45,105 nucleotides of DNA from Oehlia diaphana (lineage: Eukaryota; Glomeromycota; Glomeromycetes; Glomerales; Glomeraceae): NCBI GenBank assembly GCA_003833135.1, contig QZLH01000629.1:19811-64915 (forward strand), written 5' to 3'. Below, piece by piece: positions 11,501-22,982 of the stretch; the first letter of the stretch is position 1, and every line of letters starts with the position of its first letter. A model generated the notes under the pieces. It saw nothing but the letters and a program-made list of their open reading frames with translations, searched no databases and was not told the origin of the DNA. The translations under genes were made by a program, and so were the position numbers.

Positions 11501-13134
11501 TATTATAAAATTCCCGAATCATAATAAAAAGTAAAACTTTAAATACCTCAGCAACCACTCTACTTCTAGAAATTATAATCCGTTCGTTCTTATCAAAAGT
11601 GGCTGAATATATCGAATTTTCCGACTATAAATTATAAGTTAAATTTTGAGATATGATCGAAATATCAAAAATAAAATAAAATAAAATAAAATAGAAATTA
11701 ACACTTACTCTTTCCTCAAAGTCGTAAAGAGCGACCAATCGGCCACTTACATGATCAACCTTGAATGCAGCAGCCGTATTACCTTTCTTCGTAGGTACTT
11801 GAACAAGAAATTCGGTTCTTGATCCAATATTAAGATCAAGAAGCTCAAGGTTTCCATTAGCATCACCAAATGATGGAATTACATTTTCATAAAGTTCCTT
11901 TACGAAAATAAAATAAAAAAAAAAATATTAAATAAATATAATGGAACTTTTTAAATGTAATTATAGTAATTGTAAATATCTTATTACCTCTAAAGAAGTT
12001 TGTTCAGAAAAAGTTGTGCCCAACCGATTAACTCGTATAAATCCACCCTCACTCCAAATTATAAATCCATCCTGTGTGCCCCCTCCTAAGACGGTCATAT
12101 CTTTAATATTACCAACTTTAGAATTAAGTAATTGGGTTTTAAGTATTCCATTCGAAATATCATAGGTAACAACTTCAATAGTATAAGAACTGAAAGATTT
12201 TTTGAGACCAACACCGTAAACTTTTCCATTAAACTCGACAAGTTTATAAAGAATAGTCGAGCTAAAAAAAGGAATTGATATTACATCTCGAATTAAATGG
12301 TAGAAGAAAAAATAATAAGTATAAAATTACCTATCTGCTAAATCTGATCTCCATATTTGTTTGCCATCTATGACATTTAAATTTATAACAGTAGTTCCTT
12401 CTAATAATATTAATACATCAGGATTATTCGTAGCAAAAATAACTTCAACTTTTGGTGCATCATTTTCAATAATTGGATTGGAATTTTTATTTAGCCCAAC
12501 ATTTTTTATTCTGTTTTCCCATAACATGAATCCTGAATGTGATTCCCAAGATCGAACAATGTAATCATTATCTCGTTGAGATACAGATATAGCAGCTAGA
12601 AATATATTAAAGGATCAAAATTACCACAAATTATATTATCAGTAATTACAAACAAATAATTTAAAAACTTACTGTTTTCATACCCCTTGAAAGCTAAAAT
12701 ATTTTCATTTCCATCAAAAACTTGACGCCAGTCTAATTAAAAAGAACTTAATAATTGTTATAATTTACTGCTAAATTTTTTTTACACAAGAACATTCTTT
12801 TAGATTTCACGTGATACAAACCAATATTCCCACTACGAACGTTAATTGACGCTAAAACGTTACGGTCGGAAGCTATTAAAACATAAGCTCCTCTAGAGAC
12901 AAACTTATGAAAAAATGAGACTTTTGGGGTACCGATATATTGATGGTGCCTAAGAAAATTAACTTTGTGAGAATTACATGAAAAAAAAAAGGTTTCTTTT
13001 CTTAAGCATCAATCAAATTAATACCAATCTATTACTCCTGCTTGATTAGCATATATACTTGATACTAATTTCGCATATAAAACCAGCGATAAAATTACGA
13101 ACGCAAAAACTCGTGGCGCTAGTAGCCGCCCCAT
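8577..13134 (-). CDS. EMC1: ER membrane protein complex subunit 1
   Basis: Nineteen exons were assembled: 13134-13025, 12949-12822, 12732-12673, 12595-12331, 12261-11988, 11897-11709, 11624-11547, 11470-11372, 11299-11110, 11030-10948, 10879-10574, 10463-10275, 10166-10032, 9939-9858, 9759-9441, 9341-9214, 9135-8975, 8892-8692, 8612-8577. Phases agree at every junction and give 1010 aa (human EMC1 is 993). Residues 1-27 form a signal peptide; the mature protein starts IYANQAGVIDWHHQYIG, an EMC1 hallmark. The beta-propeller body follows, then GDRSVLYKYLNP, FAHDRPYVSAQAYMFPYG and LDPRRPQ, all typical of the C-terminal DUF1620 region. One transmembrane helix lies at about 977-996, followed by a short basic tail. 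Known: EMC inserts and folds membrane proteins in the ER. The intron after exon 12 needs a GC donor. Confidence 0.95.
10167..10274 (-). other. GC-AG intron in EMC1
   Basis: Exon 12 must end at AAG before GCAAGG. This keeps phase 0 and yields DEELK followed by FHIYPNHEN, which matches human EMC1 DEEYK followed by VTAFPATRN with no gap. Using the nearby GT four bases further (GCAAG then GTTAAT) leaves two extra bases and shifts the next exon out of frame. The acceptor is an ordinary ATAG. AAG-GCAAG is the usual strong context for GC donors. Confidence 0.8.
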
Positions 13135-14150
13135 GTTCTTTGAATTCCAAACTTTTTAATTTCACACGAATTCTAAAAGCGACTTACACTTAATTCGAAT
13201 CGATCTTCGGGGAGCGAGTAATTCTTTATCCAATAGTATGTACACACGTTTATTGTAGTACAAAGAGTGACAAATTAAGTATTTATGTCACATGAATAAC
13301 AGTTTTTTTCGAAATGGAACAATTTATTGACGATCATTTCGATCGACAGATTATCGGTACCCTTTTTCTTTTCGTAATACTAAATAAAGTCTCATGATCT
13401 TTATTATGATTTTTTATTAAATGAATATATACAAATTATAAATTATATATGAAAATACAATAAACACCAGCAATCAATTTCCCTCAGGAAAAAAAACACC
13501 GGCCTTTTATTTTACTTGTTTCTTTTTATAGTTACAACTCGAAAGCAATAATCTTTTACAGATAAGTAAAGCAGCTTAAAAAGGGGGGAGAAAGAATAAC
13601 ACAAACAAACAAAAAAATTATTGAATTATACCTACTATTAAGGGCGTATAATTTATTCACGTGTTGATATATCGAAGTAAGAGAATGAGATAATTAAAGA
13701 AGCCCGTACAGCAATTGCAATTGCTGCATCAAACTTTTGTTCAATTGATCGCAAATTCTAATCTTGAATGAGAAAAGAAATTACGAGTCATAACCACTAT
13801 CATATTCCTTTCTCGGTACTAAAAAGGAACATGAAAATTCCAATGCGAATAAAGTAATAAAAAGTAATAAAAATAATAATAAAATGAATATAAACCTCCC
13901 TTAAGTGATAAATCAACGTGACGCGTTGTGTTTCTTCCTTTTCCATAATGTGATTGTTTGTTCTAACAAAGTCCATAGAAAATAAAGAAATAAATATTAA
14001 ATATCAAAATTCTTTTTTTTTTTTTGTTACTACATAGAAATATACATATTAGTTAATGAGATGCATTATAAAGTTAAAAAATAAAACCTTGAACGATCTT
14101 ACCTTATTATATGTAATTATATATATATTTATTTTATAAACAATAAAAAA
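13135..14150. other. Intergenic, EMC1 promoter and 3' flank of the next gene
   Basis: This 1-kb spacer lies between the EMC1 start codon and the end of the low-complexity gene on the same strand. The stretch next to EMC1 (about 13140-13230) is richer in G and C than the rest and is the likely promoter. A possible donor (AATAAG then GTAAG) near 14103 would fit a 3'-UTR intron of the upstream gene, but I cannot fix an acceptor. Confidence 0.5.
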
Positions 14151-15887
14151 TTAAGTCGTTAGAGCTTTGTCTGGTGCTATTCCTCCATCACCTGAAGTAT
14201 TGAACCCTCCTCCACCATCTCCATTATTAGCATTCGTATTATTTTTCGGCCGTCGTCTTGATCGTCTTCCATCTCCATAATAAAGCTTATATTCACAAAA
14301 CATACAAATCCAATCTCCACTTTTTTCTGGAAATTTGATCTTACGTCTTGAATTATTATTAGTAACAGGTTGAATATCTACAGAGCCAGAAGTCGAAGAG
14401 GTGTCATCTTGCTGTTGATGGTGTGGGTGGTGATTATGCTGATGATGATGATTATGATGTTGATGAGGATGCTGCGGTGGTGGATGCTGATTTTGAATAT
14501 TTTGACTATTATTAACAGCTGCTTGTGCTTTTTTCTTATTCTTTTTACGAGGTAATCTTTTAGGTGTAGTCGTTAGTGGTGGCGGTGGCGGTAATGATTT
14601 TAGTGATTTTGCAAATTGAGGATGTACATGATTATTATTAACTGCTGTTACATCCTCAGTTTTAAATAATGCTGAAGATGGAGCTGCTCGTTTAGTTGAA
14701 ACTTTTTTCTTCGTATTATTAGGTACCACCACAGTTGTAACCGTTGATTGTGATTGTTGAAGGAATAATGATGATGAAAATGGATCATTCTTTGCATTCA
14801 TCGTCTGTATCGGTGAAACAGCCGCAAGTCGTTTTGCACTAGCCGCATTAACGCTCGCTGCTGTTGCCGCTGCAGACTTTTCAGAAATTGATTTAAATGA
14901 AAAGTCGAACGTTGTTTGTGGTGGTCTCATACCATCTAATTCTTTATTAACACTTTTACTATCAAATGATAATATAGAATCACAATTTGAAGATGATTTT
15001 ATGTTATTACGCTGCGTTGATCGTCTTTCAACTCTCCTTAATGGATTTGCACGTTCTTTTGCCGTTAAAGTTTTCATTACACCACCAACTCCTCCACTAG
15101 TAGTTGAACCACCTCCAACAGTTTGTAATGCTTTTCGTTTCTTTTTATTATTAGCATTGTCCAACCAATCTGCATGTCCATTTACATTATTTCCTTCATC
15201 TTCTTCCGCATCAAAATCATCATCATCCTCAGAATTGATCGGTGTAGAAAATGAAAACAGTGGGGATGGTGGTATAACAGGTAAAGATGGTTGTGTTACA
15301 ACCATCTCATTCTTTATGTTAAACCCTCCATTTACGATAGATTCATTTTTACCTATATTATTAATGTTATTATTATTACTATTATTACTATTTTCATCAT
15401 TTGGATTATTTCCTTTTGATATTGGACGAAATTTTGCTCTTCTCGGTAATTCTTTAATTTGCCTTTGAGTAGGAGCATTCGTCGCATTATGAATAAATCC
15501 TCTGGGTGGTGGTGATGTCTGTATTGTTGAAGGAGAATTTGAATTACTATTAGAATTATTTACACTAATTGTAATTCCTTTAGCTGAAGCTGTTGCGGAT
15601 GTTAACGCTGTACTAGATATACTTATGTCACCAAATTTCATTGGTAATTTTTTTATAGTAGATGTAGGTGAAACTAATAAAGGTGCTTGCATATTTCCGT
15701 TATTACTTGTTGTATTTGAAACAGTTTTAATCGATGGTTTTGCTGATACGTATAAAGTCGTCGTTCTTCCTGTACCCATATTAGAATGCATTCCTTTCCT
15801 CGATGTTGATGCAGTGGAAGATAATATAGGTGGAGTATTTGAAATAGTCGTAGAAGGGGGACTAATAGGAACTGTTGTTGTAATAAT

Positions 15888-15931
<44 letters not shown>

Positions 15932-17352
15932 CATCATTTGAATCAACATTATTAGTATGAACCAAAGGTGAAGGAATATTAGAAGATCCTTGAGTTCCAG
16001 TTATATTATTTTTTGAGTTCATATCAAATTTAAAAGAACCCGTAAACTGTGGAAATAATAAATTAGAATTGGAAAATTGTGTATCGGTTGGAGAGGTAGT
16101 ATTGATCGAAGGCGGCCATATTGAACTCGAAGGCATCGTTATCGAAGGTGTTTTTGATGATAATACAGGTGAAAATTTATCCAATACCGGAGGATGCCAT
16201 TGTAAGGTCACGCGTCGTTGTTGTTCTTTTTGTTGTAAAGTATTAGCGGTGGAAATATTTAAAGAAGAAATGGAAGGATTTTGAAAAGGATTTTGTAATG
16301 ATAACTCGGAAGGATTTCCGAAAGAAAATGAAGGAGGGGTAGTAGTAGTAACAATAGGATTTGAAAAATTTGGTACAAAGAAATTTTTATCCGCAATATT
16401 TGGGAAAGTAAATTTAGAAGGAAAAGGGGAATCTGACGTGCCAGACGAGATTAACAAATTGTTCTTATTGACACTAATTTTAGTCGGTTCAGAGAACTCA
16501 CCAATTTTTTCATGGTTTACAGAATCTCCTTTAAATTTAGAGGATGAATTATCACCTTTACCGTTTGTATTTACAGATGGTGGTTCCAATTCTTCCAATA
16601 AATCTTGACTTGGTTTATTTGCTAACATTTCTCGTAAGACATCTTCAGCAATAGCAGGAGGTATAGTATATTCTGCTTCATCTGCTAAAGTTGATTTTAT
16701 TTCTTTAGATTTTTTATTTATTAAATCAGTTGAATTTGATCCTATATTTTTAGATGAAATATCTTCCGAAATCTGACTAATATTTTTATTAATATCAACA
16801 TCATTATCATCATCATCAACTGATTTCGACAGTCCATTAAGATTTTCTTTAATAATATTTTTAACAGTCGTTGCTTGCACTACCGAAGCAGCAGGTTTAT
16901 TATCTGAATTCGAGTTGTCATGAATCGTTAAACCTGCGAGGGAACTTGCAAGCGAATTATTTGTAAAATCTACAGTTTTAGAACTTGTTAGACGAATGGT
17001 AAAATTATCTGAAGTAAAAAAACCTTCAATAAAACTCTCCAATAATAATAATAATAATAATAATTAATAATAATAATATTTTTCTCTTAAAAAGTAAGAG
17101 TAATAACTTTTTTACAGTTATTGTATATTACCGAGATCTGCATCAGTAGACACGGAATTTGAAATTAATACCTTGCGAATGTGAGTCTTGTATGGAAGGA
17201 GAGGAAAAGCTAAAGTTATGGTGAACATTTGAGTCGGATGCAACCAAGGTAAAGGTTGACTCTGTAACAACGGAGTTTTCTTCAATAGTAGAGGAAGCTT
17301 GTAAGTTATCTTCGAGTTGGTCACTCTTAAGCTTGTCCTGTGCTTGTCCCAT
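14151..17352 (-). CDS. Large low-complexity protein with conserved Cys C-terminus
   Basis: Model: exon 1 17352-17172 (ATG in a good context, MGQAQDKLKSDQLEDN), intron to 17009 (acceptor ttttacttcag), exon 2 17008-14151; 1012 aa. The joint reads SQ-DNFTIRL and the phase agrees. Most of the protein is Ser/Asn/Thr/Pro-rich and probably disordered, with an Asn run encoded by a triplet repeat (15890-15931), acidic patches and a His/Gln-rich stretch near residues 900-930. The exception is about residues 958-983, GDWICMFCEYKLYYGDG followed by a basic RRSRRRPK. This has one CxxC pair like half of a zinc ribbon and looks conserved. I recall similar C-termini in uncharacterised fungal proteins, but I cannot name a family. 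Basic patches suggest nuclear location (inference). The first exon is less certain than the second. Confidence 0.75.
15890..15931. repeat. Triplet microsatellite (ATT)n inside the coding exon
   Basis: About fourteen ATT units on the + strand are read as AAT on the coding strand and give the polyasparagine run of the low-complexity protein. The run stays in frame, so length changes would alter only the Asn count. Confidence 0.9.
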
Positions 17353-17495
17353 GATGGTTTTCTTGTGCGCCCCTGATGAGGCGTTGATTGAAGTCAATTT
17401 GACGGTTTTAATGGTGATAATTGATGGGGGGAAAAAATTGAATCGCGAAACAAAGCAATAAAAAGTCAAATATAATATCGAGAAAATTATAAAAT

Positions 17496-17628
17496 AAAAA
17501 GAAAAAAAGGTTTGTAAAATTTTTTTTATAACTTAGAGAAGTTTCGATTATTAGAAGAAGAAAACAAAAACATGAAAGAAAAAAAGAAAAAAAAACGAAA
17601 ATAAGTCAAAAGGTAAGAAACCAACCTT
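17496..17628. repeat. 133-bp segment duplicated beside the assembly gap
   Basis: This A-rich 133-bp segment (from the AAAAAGAAAAAAAGG run to CCAACCTT) recurs at 29258-29390 in the same orientation with a single difference (ATTATTAG versus ATTATAAG, near 17551). Here it lies upstream of the low-complexity gene and continues into unique sequence on both sides. The other copy stops exactly at the run of N. Confidence 0.9.
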
Positions 17629-18537
17629 AATATTAAGAGTAAAAATTTCAGTTAATTCAGTTATAAGGTTGTTTCATGTGTGTCACTAAAAGCGACGTCA
17701 TTAAACATTAAACGTTTTTTGTTGTTAGCATAACCTACATATATATATACAAGCCCCTAATGGTTATGAATATTTTGTAAACCAGCCGCAAATCCTGTCT
17801 CTTGGCAAGCGGGAACTCATCTTTTTTTATGATACTGATACACCAAAAAATTAATTATATCATAATATCATTTAAGTAACTAATTAAACATTGATGTATT
17901 ACTTTTTATCACATTTTTAATATCATATGTTAGCAGATGATGAGGATTGATGGGATAAAAAGAAATTGCGGATAAAATTTCTAATTAAAAATATCTTCAC
18001 TGTACAAACCAAACTTGAAAACGGCTCAGCAAACATCGCATTCGCCACACCAATTTTTTTCGCGTTACCTGATCTGACGATCTGCAGTATCATTTTTTTT
18101 TTTTTTTACTCTTTTTGCATGCATCGGGATTGCATATTATAAGAAATTATATCTTATTTTATTTAAAAACCAAACATAAATAATGTATAAAATATTGTTT
18201 TTATAAAGTTTTGCTAAATTATATTTCAATATTGGGATGTTTTTTTTTTTCTTGATTTGATATTTTGATTAGTAATTACAGTAGCTATAAAAGGAATTGA
18301 TATTATCTACTTTATCTAATAAAATGTTTTGATAATTAAGATAATAAATATTGAATCAAAAAAAAATTTATAGAATGGAATACAAATTCTTTAATATAAT
18401 AAATTTATATCCATATATTTTTTTTTTTTAATTAGGTTATTTAGATTTTAATTTTAAATAAATTCTTTTGGTTAATCTTATTTAAAATGTTGTTGATATA
18501 CATACATATATATATATATATGAACATATACAGTATA

Positions 18538-18540
<3 letters not shown>

Positions 18541-18592
<52 letters not shown>
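18541..18592. repeat. (ATT)n microsatellite
   Basis: About seventeen uninterrupted ATT units lie in the non-coding spacer, immediately after a (TA)-rich run at 18505-18540. Confidence 0.95.
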
Positions 18593-18594
<2 letters not shown>

Positions 18595-18695
18595 TTCAAC
18601 CCAATTAAATTTTAATTATTTATTACGTCTATTTAAAATAATTTAAAAATATCTAAATCTGACCAAAATTATAACATTATTTCGGCCAGAATTAA

Positions 18696-18711
18696 TATAT
18701 CACGTGATATA
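18696..18711. promoter_or_regulatory. Perfect 16-bp palindrome with CACGTG core
   Basis: TATATCACGTGATATA is its own reverse complement. CACGTG is the E-box bound by bHLH factors (Pho4, Cbf1 types in yeast). It lies 1.35 kb from the nearest start codon, so a role is speculative; chance occurrence in AT-rich DNA explains the flanks but less easily the GC-containing core. Confidence 0.3.
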
Positions 18712-20138
18712 ACTAACACTGTATTTTATTGACAAAGTACGATTCCTTTGCCATTAAATAATATATATATAAAAAAATATCCAGTATTATTCGTCATATG
18801 GCGCCATAGATCAGTTCCAATATTGGCTTTGCTGATCATCGCTCATCAGTAATTTTGAATATTTTGTTTTTTTTTAGTTGTGTGAACTAACCCTTTGTAT
18901 TACATGGTATACACGTGGCAATAGACATAATACGATAATATAAAGCAGGAACAAATAACGAATAATAATGTAACCAAGTAAATCCCGATAAAATTTCAGT
19001 TGTAATCCCCTAAGATTTCCCTGAACTTAAACCAAAAGGAGTAATATCATAACAAAGACTAACGAATGAAAAATTTTTACTGCGGAAATTGATCATGTAT
19101 TTATATGTGATGACATGTTACAATTGTTACATTTATCCAAAATTGGATATTGAAGGCGAGTTTTACTGAAATTCAAAGTCCAAAATTTTGCAAATTATCT
19201 TTGATTTTATCGTAAAAATTATTAAAAGGACATAATTTGATGAAATCTAATTCATTGAATTATATTATAATAAAAAGAACGAGAATAAATTATTTATTAT
19301 TTCATAATTAAATTAAAATAAAAAATGACAAAATATTTGTACCCTATCGTCAATTTTTCATTTTTATATTTAATTACATCATAATTCATCAAATATATTA
19401 TTAATTCTTTCCTCTCCTCGTCCGATTACCATCACTTTATTTATATCATTATTCTTTTAATTCAAGGCGCAGTATCTGAATCGCTCGCTTTGGTTAAAGT
19501 GTGACGCGTAATTAACTGATTAACATTATCTCATCAATTATTTGTTTTTTAAGCATATTATTGAAGGGGATGTTGAAATATTCTCTATTAAATTGAAAAT
19601 ATTTGAATTTATTACATTTTATTATTATGTTTAGAAATCCGATCAATTAATTATGATGCATGTAAAATACATTAGCTAACAATATGAAAAAGTAAACGGT
19701 CATAAAGAGTATTCGTTCTATATATTGAACTATATTATATTAGTCATATTTGACCGTCTTTTCTTGTTGTTACTATAATATTCTTTATCATGCACGTTCT
19801 ACAAAGAATCAATCTGATTTTTTTTTTATCGATATCAGTAGTAGTTTAATTGCAGGGGTTAGATTATTTTATTTTGGTTACTCGGACTCTCAAAAAAGAA
19901 TATTTAAACGCGCCTTTTGAGACTTTTGAGAAAAAAAAAAAAATTCTCTTCCTACTTACTGTTTACTTTAAGAAATAAAAAAAACCTAAAGGTATATACT
20001 ATATCCTTTAAATTTATAAAAAGTCTTTTAAATTTCTTTATATTTTTAACCCTTTGTCTTTTGTCGCGTTTATAGATTTAACCGATTGACTTTCTTTCTT
20101 AGATAAACCTAAAGTTTATTTACTTAGAGTTACTCAAA

Positions 20139-21975
20139 ATGAATACACCACAAAATACAACTGAACAACAACACTTAAACGAGTTAGTTAAACTTATTAA
20201 ATTGGCTCGCGAAGATGCTGTGAACGAAGGATGTAACGATCAACAGGTAACCTTTCTTTTTCGTATTTTATACGCGAACGTTTTGTAATGTTTAAATGTG
20301 AGATGAAAAAAAAAGTGTTTCTTTTTTTTTTTTTTTATTATTATTCTTTCTTCGTTTCAATATTATCTGCAATTTTTAAATCATTACACCCAATAAATGT
20401 TCTAACAAAATTTAGATTGCTTGTGATATTTTACTATACCTGCAATATGCATCATACAAGTACAAGAACGGTTGGCAGAATTTTAATCTTTCAACAGTTA
20501 CGCAATTGTTCGAAGAAAAGTTGAAGATGGAATCCCTTAATAAGAACAATATAAGACTTTCCGAGGATTCTACACGAATAGATGCAGATTCTTATTTTGA
20601 TTTTCCTGATTATTCTTCTAACGATGAATCTACCGAGGTTCTTGAAACTAATATAAATATAAATGATTCTCCAGCGTTTGAGAATTTACGTAAATCATCC
20701 GGTTCATATGCTTCATCACATAGTACTATAGTTTCAAGTCATCGATCAAGTAACGCGCCTAGTTTCCCATCAACTTATCCCCCCTTAACACAAGATCTTT
20801 CTGGACCTCGTGATAGTATTACGATGAAAGAATTACAAAGAGATCTTTCAAATGATAACAATTCCTACCAGGAACTCGATAGGTTAAATAATGATCCTTC
20901 GATTCCCTGTAATTTAGATTCAAATTCTACTACATTTCGTCCTGTATTACAAAATTCATCGAAATATGGATCAAGCATTATAGCAGCTTTCCTAGAGTCC
21001 GATTGGCCATCAGAAGATGAGGATGAAACACCTTTTTCTACTTTAATTAAAGAACGGGGTCAAGCTTTGTATGAAGAAAAAAGGCGACAAGCTGAGGCAA
21101 ACGTAAGAAGTACATGTGACCCAGGAACCGTGTCGCTTGTTCAAGTACGGAAAGCATTTCCGATAAATGAAAATAATATGTTAGAATCATCGAAAAATGC
21201 CAGTAAAAAAATAGTAAAAAATATCGGTAAAGGAAAAAAGTTAACAAAGGCGACGAACAAGAAGTCGAAAAAACAAACAAATTCAATAATTCCACCTATT
21301 ACAACTTCAACTGAATCACTGTCAAACACGGTTTCTGGGTTACAAGTTATTTCACCACGCACTATAATTTCAGGGTTGCCTTTTTCCGAGTTTGATCAAC
21401 ATATAGAAGAACAAGAACGATCACAAACCTCCGTAAAAGGATCAAAGAGAAAAGTACGTGATTGCGATGATGTTACAGAAAATGTTGTACCTGGGGATTT
21501 CGATGTTGATAAAATGTTTGAAGATTTCGATCCGACAGCGCACTCGATGACAGCCCATTCGATTAACGTGACACCAGGAACGATGTATAATCAACTTTTG
21601 GCTGATATCTCTCCATCGATAAGGAATCGTTTCGCGGCTAACTCACCTGGGCAAGAATTTGATTATTTATGGGCTACATATAGCGCTTCTACCAATAAAC
21701 GATATCGAAAAAGCCCAAAATTCAAAGAACAAACGATAGATTTTGAACCCAAAGTGGTAGAAGCTCGTAATAACACGGAAGCAATACCTTCTTCCTACCA
21801 GGCATCATTAGATGCTTGGGCGGCAAGTAATGCAGTTTCCACGCCGCACACTCCCATTCTAATAGAAGTACCTAGTACTCCACCACATCAAATTAGGTCG
21901 GCATCTGGCACAAGAACGCCAGGCTCTGCATTTTCGCTGAGCGAATTCCTTAACTTATCACCATCACCTATGTAG
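20139..21975 (+). CDS. Candidate Whi5/Nrm1-like G1/S transcriptional repressor
   Basis: Exons 20139-20246 and 20416-21975 are joined by a 169-nt GT-AG intron (acceptor aaatttag) and encode 555 aa. Joined, the start reads NELVKLIKLAREDAVNEGC and then ACDILLYLQYASYKYKNGWQ with NLSTVTQLFEEKLK at residues 38-72. Known: Whi5 and Nrm1 share a short GTB motif of the form LxLAxYKxxxGW that binds SBF/MBF; residues 44-56 fit this layout. The rest is disordered and rich in Ser, with many SP/TP sites towards the end (TPHTP, STPP, RTPG, LSPSP) as expected of a CDK target. The C-terminus carries FSLSEFLNLSPSP. Identification rests on one motif plus general character, so it is tentative. The start is the first ATG after an A-rich leader and the phase fits. 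Confidence 0.6.
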
Positions 21976-22982
21976 ACAATTGCCAAGGTGGAGCGATAAA
22001 AGAGTATATATATGTGTGTAAAAAAAGATTTTAATATAAAGTAAAAGAAGATAGGTAGACAAAATTATTAATGTGTAATTAATTACAAAATTAATTATAT
22101 GTAATATTGCAAAACAAAGTAGATAAACATATTTGATGGTAAAAAATATAATTATTAGTAGAATTTCTTTTGTTTTTGTGAAAATATTTTCGCAAAAACA
22201 TTTTGTATATAATAAAATTAGAAAAGTTAGTTTTTACAAAAAAAATTCTTGCATGAGAGATTCAAAAGTAGGTTTTTTTTTATTTAAGTTGTATTTATAA
22301 TCATATTGTTATAGCATTGGTGGAATATAATGCTATATCAGGTGACAATGTTTTTAAGATATAATGACAATAAAGGAATAACTATGACACATTTATCAAA
22401 GAAATATAATTATGTCATCAACGTGGAATGTAGATCACTACAATTGGGGTGGCTTCCTTAATCGTATGAATAATTTTTCCGATTTACTTATCAAAAAAGG
22501 TTAATCTTCACCCTAAAATCGTATAAATTTACTTTTACGGGTTAATTGTGTGAAAAAATAAAGGAATTTAAGCAAACCCTTTGCAATTATAACAGAAACG
22601 TTGAGACTACTAAAATTAGTGTATTTAAAAAAAGGTAGTACAATATGTTATACTTTAATTTTTTATTCACTATTATACACTATATACAATTCTATATTTC
22701 AGAAAAATTGTTTTGTAAATTGTGTTCATTAGAAAGATGAAATAATAGATCTTAAAAATTCCTCTGATATTAATTTCTTATCAAGTCATTTTCCAAATTT
22801 GACAAGAAATTATGGGATCCTATCCTAAAAGTTAAAAAAAAAAAAACTTCACAAAGACCAATACTTAAAAAAATTTTTTTTTTTTTTCTTATAAAATAAC
22901 GAAATTAGATCAATTTCAATTTTACCTCATATTTAATATAGAAATCTTCTAAATAGTCTATTGATTCATAACAGTTAATGTA
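21976..22982. other. Intergenic between convergent genes, nothing recognised
   Basis: This is the 3' flank of the Whi5-like gene (+) and of TCAB1 (-). It is AT-rich, with homopolymer runs near 22830-22890. No coding segment, RNA gene or inverted repeat could be supported. Confidence 0.6.

Larger units (their letters stand above)
17353..20138. other. Long intergenic region between divergent genes
   Basis: This 2.8-kb region lies between the low-complexity protein gene (-) and the Whi5-like gene (+). It holds one copy of a segment duplicated at the assembly gap (17496-17628), a triplet microsatellite (18541-18592), a 16-bp palindrome around CACGTG (18696-18711), and the upstream region of the Whi5-like gene. 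The upstream region has a run of A at about 19930-19943 and pyrimidine-rich stretches. No coding segment is seen. Confidence 0.6.

Noticed and set aside
14151..17042. 963-codon open frame starting at TTG (17042) as a complete gene
   Set aside because: TTG is not a plausible start here. A splice acceptor at 17009 joins in phase to an ATG exon at 17352, so the gene is longer and spliced.
18541..18592. Regular short repeats as a CRISPR array
   Set aside because: It is a plain triplet microsatellite without spacers, in a eukaryotic genome.
20288..20524. 78-codon open frame beside the Whi5-like gene
   Set aside because: It lies mostly in the intron (20247-20415) and runs in another frame over exon 2.
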